Shown: piece by piece, positions 25,623-34,334 of the stretch
Layout of the letters: each line of letters starts with the position of its first letter
Numbering within the stretch: position 1 is the stretch's first letter
DNA from: Paractinoplanes deccanensis
Lineage (GTDB): Bacteria > Actinomycetota > Actinomycetes > Mycobacteriales > Micromonosporaceae
NCBI RefSeq assembly: GCF_016862115.1
Contig: NZ_BOMI01000037.1
Coordinates: 124,001-188,000, forward strand
Direction of reading: 5' to 3'
DNA: 64,000 nucleotides
Program-made: the position numbers and the translations under genes
Notes under the pieces: model-generated
Seen by the model: only the letters and a program-made list of their open reading frames with translations
What the model was told of the DNA's origin: nothing
The model's database searches: none

Positions 25623-26234
25623 TCACCTGCGGGAATGCCGCCACATCTGGTACAGCGGAGGCCCTCCGCTGCCGGGCACGTAGAGATCGATGGGGTCATA
25701 GCCGTGCCGGGCGAACAGGAGGCTGTCGGCGTTGGTAGTGGCTTCGACGAAGGCGTGGCGGCCCTTCCTATCGAGCAGGCGGTGGTGGTGGTCAAGCAGT
25801 TGGCTGCCGAGTCCCTGACGGCGTGAGCCCGGCTGGACGGCAAGGTAGGCGAGGTGGTCGTGCCGGCCGGACGGGTGATGTGCGGCGCGGGTCTTGGCGA
25901 GTTCGACGAAGCGGCCCAGGTGCTCGCCGGTTGCTTCGGCCAAGCGGGACTTGAAGCCGGGAATGCGGGGGCCTTGCGTGCCGTCGAGTCGGTACCAGAT
26001 CGCGGCGGCTTGACCTGCGCCGATGACGTCGACCTGTGCGTGAACCATCGCGTGCGGGACGATGATCCGGAAGAACCGGTGCAGCACCTGGTGTCGGGCG
26101 TGTTCGTCGCTGATCAACCAAGGGCCATGAATGCTGTAGGTAAAGGCGGTAGCCATGAGCTTGATCACCGGTTCGAGGTCGCGGGCGGCGGCCTGACGAA
26201 CTGCCATTTCGCGTGTGCCAGTGCTGTCGGTCAT
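25623..26234 (-). CDS. GNAT-family acetyltransferase
   Basis: 203 residues from ATG 26234. The GNAT core shows LAYLAVQPGSRRQGLGSQLL (motif A with the acetyl-CoA pyrophosphate loop RRQGLG) at about residues 128-147 and a C-terminal LFARHGY strand. It is clearly related to the next protein upstream: both have AAAIWYR/AAAIWHR, a HHPSGRHDH or HHPAGREHD segment, and RHGY. The substrate is unknown. An adjacent amino acid permease suggests a small amine or amino acid. Confidence 0.85.
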   Translation of the reverse strand: MTDSTGTREMAVRQAAARDLEPVIKLMATAFTYSIHGPWLISDEHARHQVLHRFFRIIVPHAMVHAQVDVIGAGQAAAIWYRLDGTQGPRIPGFKSRLAEATGEHLGRFVELAKTRAAHHPSGRHDHLAYLAVQPGSRRQGLGSQLLDHHHRLLDRKGRHAFVEATTNADSLLFARHGYDPIDLYVPGSGGPPLYQMWRHSRR

Positions 26235-26389
26235 GGGTTCCTCTTCGGCGTTGCCGCGCAGTCAGGGACGAGTCGATCAGGGTGTGGGGGTGGAGGGCGC
26301 GCCGGAGCAAGCACAGCGCGCCCTCCATTCCGGCCCGGCTCAGAAACCGGGACAGGGGGCTGCCGGGCCGGAGACTGTGGGAGGAGTTG

Positions 26390-27022
26390 CTAGTCCCGGA
26401 GCCCTGGAAGCCACATCGGGTACAGCAGCGGCCCGCGAGGGCCGACCTGGTACGGAGTCAGCAACGTGTAGCCGTGCCGCTCGTACAGACGGCGGTTCCG
26501 ATCGCCGGTGGCTTCCAGATAAGCGGGCCGTCCGGCCGTGTCGGGATGCTTGTGACGGTGATCGAGGAGACGACTGCCGAGGCCCTTGTTCTGCAATGCG
26601 GGTTGGACGGCCAGGTATGCGAGGTAGTCGTGCTCTCGGCCGGCCGGATGGTGCCGGTGCATCGCCTCGTCCAGCGCCAGGAAGCGTGGGAGCCATTTGC
26701 CGACAGCGTTGACCAGCCGGATGTCATAGTCGGGCAGGTCGAACCTCAGGCCCTGTTGCCCCACTCGGTGCCAGATCGCCGCGGCGGCTGGCATCGCGGC
26801 TTCGTCTTCCATGATCAGGTCGACGTCGGCGCAGCCCAGGGCGTGCTCAGCGAAGATCTCGAAGTACGGCCAGTACCGGCTGGCGCGGTCGGCGATGTCG
26901 GGGACCAGGTACGGGGCGAGATCGCCGTGGAAGAACGCGGCCACTAGCAGCATCGTCAGGTGGTGCTGGTCGTCGGCGCGGGCGCGGCGGATGACCGGCA
27001 GGGGTTGTTGGGCGAGGGTCAT
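26390..27022 (-). CDS. GNAT-family acetyltransferase, paralogue of its neighbour
   Basis: 210 residues from ATG 27022, which overlaps the permease stop (ATGA). LAYLAVQPALQNKGLGSRLL is motif A, with QNKGLG as the acetyl-CoA loop. DRNRRLYERHGYTLL ends the fold. It shares the layout and several signature stretches of the GNAT encoded at 25623-26234, so one arose from the other by duplication. Translational coupling to the permease suggests that transported and acetylated compounds may be linked. Confidence 0.85.
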   Translation of the reverse strand: MTLAQQPLPVIRRARADDQHHLTMLLVAAFFHGDLAPYLVPDIADRASRYWPYFEIFAEHALGCADVDLIMEDEAAMPAAAAIWHRVGQQGLRFDLPDYDIRLVNAVGKWLPRFLALDEAMHRHHPAGREHDYLAYLAVQPALQNKGLGSRLLDHRHKHPDTAGRPAYLEATGDRNRRLYERHGYTLLTPYQVGPRGPLLYPMWLPGLRD

Positions 27023-28569
27023 CGGGCGCTCCGAAGCTCGGCGATGGCGCCGCCCTGCCCGATCCGCGCATAAACGGTGGGCTTCGCCAGCTTCAGGACC
27101 AGGGCGACGACCACACCGAGCAGCGCGAAGATCAGGATGGCGGACGGGAAGTACCAGCGCAGGCGGTCGCCCGCGTCGACTCCGAGCAGGAGGTGGAAGT
27201 TTGCGACCGTCTGCCAGAGGATGAGGCTGAGCAGCCCTCCAGCGACGATCGGGCACAGCACGCCCCGCCAGACACTGACGCGACGCGGTCTCGTGCGATC
27301 GATTCCAGCCCATGCGGGCGTGCCGCGGCTCGTATCGTGCGAGTCGGCTCGGCGGCGGGTCCGCTGCCGGATGAAGTAACCCAACATCGCGAATGAGGTC
27401 AACACCATCAACGTGAGCACGCCCAGGCCCGCCGAGGCGGTGATCCAGAAGAACAGCTGGGCATAGGGATCCCAGCCCGCGATCGTGTACAGGTAGATGA
27501 CCGCGAATCCGATGAGTGTTTGCAGCAGCGACGCCGCCACCGGCGCCTGGGTCTTCTGCCAGGCGCGGCCGAACGCGGCGGGCAGGATCCCGTCACGGCC
27601 GAGCGCGTACGCGTACCGGTTCGACGTGTTGTGGAATGACAACGCCGCCGCGAACAGGCTGGTGACGAAGAAGATGTGCCCGGCGATGATGACGAACGCG
27701 GGCAGGTAGTCAGCGGCGAGGTTGAAGATCAGCGACGTGCTTTCCTCGCCAGCGCGCGCGACGATGTTGTCAGGTCCAGTGCGAACAGTCACAGCCCAGG
27801 CGCAGAAGCCGTAGAGCAACCCGATCGTGAGGAGCGCGGCGAACGTCGCGATGGGGATGGTCCGGCGGGGGTCTCGGGCTTCCTCGGCGAGAACGGTGGT
27901 GTTCTCAAATCCGACGAACCCGGCGATGGCGATGGTCGCCAACACTCCTGCGCTGCTGGCGAACAATGAACTCGGGGACAGGGTGGCGAAGCTGACGGTA
28001 CCGCCCGCCGGGTGAGTGACGTGTACGGCGGCGAGGATCAGCGCGATGGCGATCTCCGCGATCAGCAAGGCGCCGAGCAGCTTGGCACTGAAGTCGATCC
28101 GGAGCAGGCCGAAGGTGCCGACGACGAGCCACGCGGCGAAGGCGCACCAATACCAGTCGGTGTCCCAGCCGAATTGGCTTTCGAGGAAGTTCGACGCCTC
28201 ATAGCCGATGCCGCCGTAGAGGCCGACCTGCATGGCGTTGTACGACAGGAGCGCAACGAACGCGGTCATCGACCCGGCCACCCGGCCGAGTCCGGCGGTG
28301 ACATACATGTAGAACGCGCCTGCATTCGGGATCTGCCGGGCCATCGCCACATACGGCAGCGCGAAGATGCCCAGGACGACAGCGACCGCGACGTAGGCGA
28401 TCGGTACGCCACGCTGCCCGGAGATGGCCCAGGCTCCGGTAGCGCCGCCGGCGATGACGGTCAGTGGGGCAGCCGCCGCAAGGACTTGCACGAGAACGGC
28501 CCAGACACCAAGGCGGTTCTTGGCCAACCCGCTTTGGACGTTACTGAGGGGTGGAGCTAGGGCTGTCAC
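27019..28569 (-). CDS. APC-superfamily amino acid permease
   Basis: 516 residues from GTG 28569, with GGAG upstream. About 12 to 14 hydrophobic segments are visible. The first repeats contain VLAAAAPLTVIAGGATGAWA and the conserved IPNAGAFYMYVTAGLGR. A central GFVGFENTTVLAEEARDPRR is the APC consensus region (E[E/A]xxxPxR), followed by a long hydrophilic loop near residue 400. It should import or exchange amino acids or amines across the cytoplasmic membrane. The specificity cannot be read. Confidence 0.88.
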   Translation of the reverse strand: MTALAPPLSNVQSGLAKNRLGVWAVLVQVLAAAAPLTVIAGGATGAWAISGQRGVPIAYVAVAVVLGIFALPYVAMARQIPNAGAFYMYVTAGLGRVAGSMTAFVALLSYNAMQVGLYGGIGYEASNFLESQFGWDTDWYWCAFAAWLVVGTFGLLRIDFSAKLLGALLIAEIAIALILAAVHVTHPAGGTVSFATLSPSSLFASSAGVLATIAIAGFVGFENTTVLAEEARDPRRTIPIATFAALLTIGLLYGFCAWAVTVRTGPDNIVARAGEESTSLIFNLAADYLPAFVIIAGHIFFVTSLFAAALSFHNTSNRYAYALGRDGILPAAFGRAWQKTQAPVAASLLQTLIGFAVIYLYTIAGWDPYAQLFFWITASAGLGVLTLMVLTSFAMLGYFIRQRTRRRADSHDTSRGTPAWAGIDRTRPRRVSVWRGVLCPIVAGGLLSLILWQTVANFHLLLGVDAGDRLRWYFPSAILIFALLGVVVALVLKLAKPTVYARIGQGGAIAELRSAR

Positions 28570-28618
28570 GGGGACTCCAGGAGAAGTGAGGAGTTGTGCT
28601 GCGAAATCCGTGGCGAGC

Positions 28619-29623
28619 TCAGGCCAGCTGCCCGGTCTTGGCGTTGACCATTCGCTCGAGTACGTCCAGCAGCACGACGTCGTATGGCTCCTCCAGCTGC
28701 GCCGCTACTTGCTGCATCGCTGATTCGTAGGTGCCCGGCGGGGCCGCGAGCAGCACGTCGTGCAGCAGTCCGGAGGCGTGGCACAGTCCCACGAGGATGG
28801 CGTCGGTGTGCGACAGGGCACGTCCCGTGCAGCACTGATCTGACAGGCGCGCTCGCGGCCACGCGGCGTCGGTGCGTCGGGCCGGTTCGTAGACGTTGAC
28901 CTTGCCCGTGAGACGCCGCCGATGGCTGACGGTGATCTCGTTGGCACGGCACAGGCGGTCCGCTACTTCCTCCTCGGCGGTGTCGGCGAGGAAGGCGATC
29001 CATTCCTTAAGGGCCAGGGACGGACGCTGCCCGAGAATCGTGTCGAGGACTTTGTGTCCTAGCGCGTCGCGAGGCACTGTCCCGCGCTGCCGGGCATCGT
29101 AAGTCGGTTCCACGATCTCGTCGTCGAGTTCGAACCAGGGACCGAGTTCGGCGAGCAGCGCGGCGGCGAGTGCCTTGCCGGCCAGGTCGGAATGCGCACG
29201 CAGAGTGCCGGTGCGATCGTCGAGCATGATGTAGAACAACTGATCAGCTAGAGGCGTCACTGGCATCGTGCACGCCGACGGCGGGTCCTGATGTGCTGGC
29301 ACATCGTCGGCGAAGCTAGCGTCGTCGGCTGCCTGCGGATGCGCTGGCCACGCTGGTACCTGCAAGGGCGCCTGGTATGGAGATGGCGGCAAGTCCGGTC
29401 GGTGGGCTGGCGGCGCCTGCCATGCTGGCTCCGAAGCGGTGTCCGGATAGCCGGGTCCAGGGGTCGGCGCCGGTGGGACGCCGTAGCTGAGCGGCTGACC
29501 GTCGGCGTAGACGCGACCGGGCGGCGCAACGAATGGACGTGTATCCGGGGCGACAGCTGCGTGCCGGGGGCCGCTGCGGCCATCGCCGGGGAGGCGTCCC
29601 GGCTCTTGTCGCGGATGCGTCAT
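28619..29623 (-). CDS. GPP34 (GOLPH3/VPS74-like) family protein
   Basis: 334 residues from ATG 29623, whose ATGA overlaps the preceding stop. The first 115 residues are Pro/Ala-rich and probably disordered. The rest matches the GPP34 fold: LADQLFYIMLDDRTG, LAGKALAAALLAELGPWFEL, then helical blocks ending in ILVGLCHASGLLHDVLL. Eukaryotic relatives bind phosphatidylinositol 4-phosphate at Golgi membranes. Bacterial members are common in actinomycetes with unknown function. It lies directly before the permease gene. Confidence 0.8.
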   Translation of the reverse strand: MTHPRQEPGRLPGDGRSGPRHAAVAPDTRPFVAPPGRVYADGQPLSYGVPPAPTPGPGYPDTASEPAWQAPPAHRPDLPPSPYQAPLQVPAWPAHPQAADDASFADDVPAHQDPPSACTMPVTPLADQLFYIMLDDRTGTLRAHSDLAGKALAAALLAELGPWFELDDEIVEPTYDARQRGTVPRDALGHKVLDTILGQRPSLALKEWIAFLADTAEEEVADRLCRANEITVSHRRRLTGKVNVYEPARRTDAAWPRARLSDQCCTGRALSHTDAILVGLCHASGLLHDVLLAAPPGTYESAMQQVAAQLEEPYDVVLLDVLERMVNAKTGQLA

Positions 29624-30111
29624 GGCCGCCAGCACCTTCCTAGCTCTCCGGTGCGCCTTGGGCCGCCGGTATCGGTCGTGAACTGATGGGTGGTAGGGGA
29701 AGGGCCGGACGCGGCGGCGGTGACAGGGGAGAACGCGCGGCGCCCGGCCCTCCAGCGCGGCCCGGCCGATCGGGTATCCCGCGCAGGCGGGTCGGTCCGG
29801 GCACCGATCCCGGCCGCCGCGCCAACGAAGGCGATCGACGATAGATCCGGGCCTCTGCGGAGAGACGTGACAGCGGCCACCGTTGACACCGTGGTCAAAC
29901 GCCGTGGTGTGGGAGGCCGAAGAGGGATTGCCTTCGCCGCGCTGGCGGGGCCGCTGAACGCGATGGCCCGTGTCTCGCGGCGGTCGTCGCTGTGCAGGCG
30001 GTGGCCTGGTTGACCGGGCGGCTGGCGGCCTGTGACGAAGCGGGCGGCTCCTTCATCGAACGCGTTGTCTATTGCGTCCAATGTGGACTTACGTACCGTC
30101 TTCTGAGCCAT
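29620..30111 (-). CDS. hypothetical protein coupled to GPP34
   Basis: 163 residues from ATG 30111, with GAGGA eight bases upstream; its TGA overlaps the GPP34 start. The N-terminus (KTVRKSTLDAIDNAFDEGA) is helical. The remainder is rich in Pro, Arg, Ala and Thr and looks disordered. It may be a flexible partner of GPP34. The overlap and binding site are the evidence for a gene; the sequence resembles nothing recognised. Confidence 0.5.
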   Translation of the reverse strand: MAQKTVRKSTLDAIDNAFDEGAARFVTGRQPPGQPGHRLHSDDRRETRAIAFSGPASAAKAIPLRPPTPRRLTTVSTVAAVTSLRRGPDLSSIAFVGAAAGIGARTDPPARDTRSAGPRWRAGRRAFSPVTAAASGPSPTTHQFTTDTGGPRRTGELGRCWRP

Positions 30112-30270
30112 CGAAGGATCCTCAGAGTTGGATGCTGGTAGCGAGCGACGGGCAGGGGCGACGCAGCTGGCTGGCGTCGGATTGGACCGAGTGTGGCGTG
30201 GTCGAACCTCGCTGGCAGGATCGCCAGTTGCGGCCAAGCCTTGTTCCACCGTCGGGGAAAATGTGGAGGT

Positions 30271-31068
30271 TCATGCCGGCTGCCTCGGGGTCTGGGTGAC
30301 GACGTGGGCCCCGTGCAAGTGCCTGCCGGGTTGGCAGTCGACTCGGGCGGCCAAAGCCTTCAGGGGTGCTTCCATCAGGACGGCCTCGTCAGCTACTACG
30401 GGTGAGAGCAGGTCGACGCTGTCGAGAGGCTCCATCGCACCCCCAAACAGGGCGGGTATGGGGCCGTCGATTGGCAAGGCCTTGGGCCGGCGGCAACGGT
30501 CATCCATGGCGGATTTTGCGGCGCGAAGCATCACCGCTGCGGCGGAATTGCCGGGAACCTTCTCAAACAGTCCCGCGAGCTGTTGGCGACCCTTCCCGCA
30601 GTCTGTGTGGTGATACTCGGCAATGGCCATGAGCGCGGCAGCCAGGACAAAACGGCTGAGGTTGGCCGTCGGGTCGTTGTGCGCACAGGCCCGCCGGTAG
30701 CTGTAACAGGCGTTGAGTACGGCATTGGGGTGAGGGCGCCCCTTGCTGTCGTGATAGCGCAGGTTCACGTCGGCGCTGACGGCCAGCAGGACGAGCACGC
30801 GGCCATGATCAGCTGCCGGTTGCATTTCCATAGCGCGTTCCGCTACGGCGGTGCAGTCGTCAAGAGCGACCTCAAGGTCAACGTAGGAGCTCAACTCGAC
30901 CCGAAGGATGCTGAGATCCAAAATCTGTTCCGGAGCCAGACGATCGCTCTCCTGCGACAGCCGCCGATGGATCTCAGCGAGCGCGTCATTGACGCTGCGA
31001 GCGCCGGACGCCATGATGCTGCCCAACGGGCCACCGCGGCCGACCTTCGCTTGAGGCTTACTGGTCAC
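30271..31068 (-). CDS. hypothetical helical repeat protein
   Basis: 265 residues from GTG 31068, with GGGAGG upstream. After about 30 disordered residues it is built of helical pairs (LAEIHRRLSQESDRL; VLLAVSADVNLRYHDSKGR; FVLAAALMAIAEYHHTDCGK), like a TPR or alpha-solenoid protein. A Cys/His scatter has no clear metal site. It is probably part of the same operon as GPP34 and the GNAT genes. Function is unknown. Confidence 0.6.
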   Translation of the reverse strand: MTSKPQAKVGRGGPLGSIMASGARSVNDALAEIHRRLSQESDRLAPEQILDLSILRVELSSYVDLEVALDDCTAVAERAMEMQPAADHGRVLVLLAVSADVNLRYHDSKGRPHPNAVLNACYSYRRACAHNDPTANLSRFVLAAALMAIAEYHHTDCGKGRQQLAGLFEKVPGNSAAAVMLRAAKSAMDDRCRRPKALPIDGPIPALFGGAMEPLDSVDLLSPVVADEAVLMEAPLKALAARVDCQPGRHLHGAHVVTQTPRQPA

Positions 31069-31360
31069 GGCCGCGCCTCCCGACCAGCAACGCACGGCGC
31101 GCCCGGACTTCCGCCGCCTGCCTATCTCTGACCCGCCGGGCCGGATTGAGGTTCGGCTTCGCATCGGGTGCGAGCGTGGCGAGGCGGAGCTCAAGTTCCG
31201 AGTGAGACCCGGTCACGGCAACGCGTGTGGCAGCTGCCGCGACCGGGAGACTTTGGGTATGCAGGCGACTGGATGAGGGAGCGGATGTGGTCGCAACCGC
31301 CACCTCGTCCGAGCAGGCGAGCGGCGCCCGATGCTGATCATGTTCGGTCGTTGCGAGCAT
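31058..31360 (-). CDS. small hypothetical protein, first gene of the eight-gene operon
   Basis: 100 residues from ATG 31360, with GGAGG upstream and an 11-base overlap with the next gene. It is acidic and Ala/Ser/Thr-rich at first, then helical and strongly basic (NPARRVRDRQAAEVRARRAL). The position divergent from the HTH-TPR regulator at 31554 and the binding site favour a real gene. No family is recognised. Confidence 0.5.
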   Translation of the reverse strand: MLATTEHDQHRAPLACSDEVAVATTSAPSSSRLHTQSLPVAAAATRVAVTGSHSELELRLATLAPDAKPNLNPARRVRDRQAAEVRARRALLVGRRGRDQ

Positions 31361-31505
31361 GTCCGTCACCTCCACGGTCCGGGTCGTTGGCAGCGTCCAT
31401 CGATAAGGATTAGCCTGCTCGCGCGGTAGTTGTGCCACGCGCGTTCCGAGATCCAATGCTCACCCGTACGCTGTGCTCTACGGAAGACACTCCCCGTCCA
31501 TATCG

Positions 31506-31525
31506 TGTCCCGGACATCCTGGACA
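31506..31525. promoter_or_regulatory. TGTCC-C-GGACA palindrome, candidate operator
   Basis: TGTCC (31506-31510) and GGACA (31512-31516) form a palindrome around one base, and a third half-site GGACA follows at 31521-31525. It lies about 40 bases upstream of the HTH-TPR regulator start, in the 193-base divergent gap. It would suit autoregulation and control of the minus-strand operon. Confidence 0.45.
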
Positions 31526-31553
31526 GACGCGCACACTCGCAACGGGAGCCGAC

Positions 31554-32879
31554 ATGATCGACCGCTCAGAAACCTTCGCTGAGGCGCTGCGCCGGCTGAT
31601 GAAGGAACGAGGTCACACGTTCCGGACGCTCGCGGTCGAGGTCAAAATATCGCGATCAAAATTGGCCAACATGTGCCAGCCAGGCACTCCCGTCACCGAC
31701 GAGGACGCGGCCGCCTTGGATGTGGCTTTAAAGTCCGGCTTAGCCTTGGCTAATGCAGCCCGCAACGATCGTCAGCTGGCTGTGGCGGCGGTGCTGCACG
31801 GACGCAACCGCTACACCGACCTCGCCGTCTCCCTGAGCGGCGAGTTCGTAGTTCAAGGAGTGAGTGCTGTGGACCGACGAAGTTTCCTCCAAGCTGGCGT
31901 TCTTGTGCCTGCGGTCGTGCTCGAGCTCAGCCGGCTCGGGCTCAGCGACGCAATGACCGCGCGCGGCGACATCTCTGCGGCCGAGTGGGAAGAGATCGTC
32001 GCCGAGCACGGCTTCGCGTACATGACGACACCACCGAACGAACTCCTTGAACAACTGATGATTGACGTCCTCGCGATCCAGTACGCAGTCGACGGCGAGA
32101 GCGACGACAGCCTTCGAGCCCGCGACCTGCGCCGATGTGCCGCGCTGCTCGCCGCGTTGACCGCCATGACCCTGGCCAACCTCGGGCAGTTGCGTGAAGG
32201 ACGACGATGGTGGCGCACCGCCCGCACGCTGGCGGACAGGTCCCAGGACCCAGCCACCCAAGCGTGGGTTTACGGGAGAGAGATCGTCCGCGCCCTGTAC
32301 GAGAACCGACCCGTCGGCGCGATCATCAAGATGGTCAACAACTTCGAGGCCAGCCTGCCAGCAGTGCCCCAGGAATCGATGCTGGAGTTCGTCACCGGCA
32401 AAGCCCAGACCTTGGCCCTCGCCGGCCGCCGCGAGGAAGCCGAAGCATGCCTGCCGACGCTCGAAACGATCTGCGACGGCCTGCCAAGCTCGGTCATCGC
32501 GGACGGCGATTCGATCTTCGGATGGTCCTTGGATCGCCTCAAATTCACCCAGTCGTACGTGTACTCCTTCACCGGTGAATACCCGAAGGCAGCGGAGGCT
32601 CAGGCAGCCGCAATCGGGCTCTACGCCCCCACCTACACTCGCGGTCCAGCGCAGATCGAACTGCAACGAGCGATCTGCCTAGCGAGTGTTGGCGACTCGA
32701 CCCAAGCGTCCACACACGCGCGTGCGATCATCGATGACCTAAAACCCGGCGATCGGATCCGGCCGGTCGTCGACCTGGGGTACCGGGTACTCGCCGCCAT
32801 CCCACAGAAGGACCAGAACCTTCCCGAAGTCCGTGACTACCGGGAGTTTCTAGGCTTCACGAAAGAGATCGAGGTCTGA
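31554..32879 (+). CDS. HTH (XRE-like) regulator with TPR C-terminal domain
   Basis: 441 residues from ATG 31554, with CGGGAG upstream. Residues about 1-60 form an XRE-type helix-turn-helix (LRRLMKERGHTFRTLAVEVK, ISRSKLANMC). The rest is a long TPR array (VYGREIVRALYENRPVGAII; KAQTLALAGRREEAEACLP), as in actinobacterial pleiotropic regulators that bind small ligands or peptides. RRSFLQAG near residue 110 is a linker typical of this group. It is divergent from the GPP34/permease operon and probably its regulator. Confidence 0.8.
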   Translation: MIDRSETFAEALRRLMKERGHTFRTLAVEVKISRSKLANMCQPGTPVTDEDAAALDVALKSGLALANAARNDRQLAVAAVLHGRNRYTDLAVSLSGEFVVQGVSAVDRRSFLQAGVLVPAVVLELSRLGLSDAMTARGDISAAEWEEIVAEHGFAYMTTPPNELLEQLMIDVLAIQYAVDGESDDSLRARDLRRCAALLAALTAMTLANLGQLREGRRWWRTARTLADRSQDPATQAWVYGREIVRALYENRPVGAIIKMVNNFEASLPAVPQESMLEFVTGKAQTLALAGRREEAEACLPTLETICDGLPSSVIADGDSIFGWSLDRLKFTQSYVYSFTGEYPKAAEAQAAAIGLYAPTYTRGPAQIELQRAICLASVGDSTQASTHARAIIDDLKPGDRIRPVVDLGYRVLAAIPQKDQNLPEVRDYREFLGFTKEIEV

Positions 32880-32881
32880 AG

Positions 32882-33433
32882 TTGGCACCCGGCACCACGA
32901 ACCTCCAGCTCCGCCACACGGACGCCGAAGAGACACTCACCCTCCGGGACCAAATCCTCCCGGTGTACGCGTCATCGCACGCCGACCAGATGCATGACCC
33001 CTGGTTCGCACCAGAAAAGTTCTGGGAACGCCTCATCGACATCTACGCCAAGACGCGCGACTTCGACCTGGTCACAGCATGGCTCGACGGGACCGTGGTC
33101 GGATACGCGTTCGGAAGCCCCCGGGACAAGGAAGACCTGTGGCCGGCCATCCACAAGGTCTTCCCCCATATGAAGCCACACGGGCCGGTCTACATCTTCC
33201 GCGAGTTCGCCGTATCGCCGGAATTCCACCGCCGTCATATCGGCACGGCGATCCATGACGAGCTGCTGCGGGACAGGCCGGAACAGGTCGCCCACCTGCT
33301 TGTGCGGCCCGACAACGAAGCCGCCCACGCCGCGTACGGGCGCTGGGGATGGAAGTTCGTGGACAAGGTCCAGCCGTTCGAGGACTCGCCGACCTTTGAT
33401 GCACTCGCGCTGGACTTGACCCAGCGGGCCTGA
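32882..33433 (+). CDS. GNAT-family acetyltransferase
   Basis: 183 residues from TTG 32882, three bases after the regulator stop; no ATG or GTG fits the fold as well. Motif A is FREFAVSPEFHRRHIGTAIH at about residues 102-121, with RRHIGT as the acetyl-CoA loop. The C-terminal strand is LLVRPDNEAAHAAYGRWGWK. The gene is probably cotranscribed with the HTH-TPR regulator. The substrate is unknown. Confidence 0.8.
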   Translation: MAPGTTNLQLRHTDAEETLTLRDQILPVYASSHADQMHDPWFAPEKFWERLIDIYAKTRDFDLVTAWLDGTVVGYAFGSPRDKEDLWPAIHKVFPHMKPHGPVYIFREFAVSPEFHRRHIGTAIHDELLRDRPEQVAHLLVRPDNEAAHAAYGRWGWKFVDKVQPFEDSPTFDALALDLTQRA

Positions 33434-33544
33434 CCCGCGCCGGTCAATGTCGGTGATCCTTGGGCGACGTTTGATGGCGCAGCGAAGGCACGACGATGGC
33501 CCCGAGGCTCGGGACTCGCGAGATGATCGGCCAGCCGCGGTTCC

Positions 33545-33820
33545 CTACTTTTGGCCGCCGGTCAAGAAATGAGCAAGGCCCAGCAGCAAGCCGACTGCCC
33601 CTGCGAAGGCGGCTCCGCCCGTAAGGATCGCGTTCGGGACCGTTGCACCACCGGCTTTCGCTAGGAGTCCGGCTGTTCCGGCAACCAGTGCAGCGACCAA
33701 CAGCATCAGCAGCATCCAGACCCATCGTGGGGTTTCCGGCTCAGAAGAGCGCCTGACCTCTGGTTTGTGACACAGGTTGAGTTCCGGTTGGGTCGTGGTG
33801 GGTCGCTGACGTAAGCTCAT
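33545..33820 (-). CDS. small two-helix membrane protein
   Basis: 91 residues from ATG 33820, coupled to the upstream microgene by an ATGA overlap. After a hydrophilic N-terminus of about 35 residues, two membrane helices follow (WVWMLLMLLVAALVAGTAGL; AFAGAVGLLLGLAHFL). The binding site is weak, consistent with translational coupling. No family is recognised. It could be a small membrane toxin or an envelope protein, but nothing proves this. Confidence 0.55.
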   Translation of the reverse strand: MSLRQRPTTTQPELNLCHKPEVRRSSEPETPRWVWMLLMLLVAALVAGTAGLLAKAGGATVPNAILTGGAAFAGAVGLLLGLAHFLTGGQK

Positions 33821-34008
33821 TTCAGATCCGTTCTGACAGGATTGGGTCGAGGACGGCACCCGCGCCAACGGGTGCCGTCGCCATATCCGGCCAGGTCATG
33901 ACAGGTACGGCGATACAGCGAGCCATCCTCGTGCACGTGCAAATGCTCGTGCATCGGTTCTTGCATCCGATGTGGATGCCAGAGCACTGTAGCGCACGAG
34001 AGCGCCAT
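33817..34008 (-). CDS. His-rich microprotein
   Basis: 63 residues from ATG 34008, preceded by a strong GAGGAGGG. It carries MHEHLHVHEDGSLYRRTCHD, a His-rich stretch that could bind metal, and a basic C-terminus. Its TGA overlaps the start of the membrane protein. The pair forms a tiny coupled operon. No known family is recognised. Confidence 0.55.
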   Translation of the reverse strand: MALSCATVLWHPHRMQEPMHEHLHVHEDGSLYRRTCHDLAGYGDGTRWRGCRPRPNPVRTDLK

Positions 34009-34334
34009 TTACCCTCCTCGCCAGGGTCACTAAGGGTGACATCTTTGCGTGACCATGCGGTCGCTGAGCGATACTCTGGCCATCGCTCCTGTTGTCCTAT
34101 CCCGTCACCGCTCCCCAAGTCCGGATGGGTTTGCCCCACCCCCCAATTGGGATTCAACTAGTGGTTGATTCCTAAACGGGAGGCGGAGTAGTTTCCGGGG
34201 CAACATCACTCACAGTGATTTTTTTGATGTGACTCTCTAGTCGTATGAATCTGTTCTAGCGACAAGTCCTCTTGTTGGGAGTTCAGCCGGCAAGGAGCGC
34301 TCATAGTCCTAGGCGGCCCGAGGTTGGTCCCCAT
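34009..34334. other. gene-free stretch with inverted repeats
   Basis: No gene is seen here. GTCAC-TAAGG-GTGAC (34026-34040) is an inverted repeat close to the microprotein start. ATCACT-CAC-AGTGAT followed by seven T lies at about 34205-34226 and resembles a weak intrinsic terminator on the plus strand. TGATG/CATCA bases flank it. The stretch is less GC-rich than its surroundings. Confidence 0.4.
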
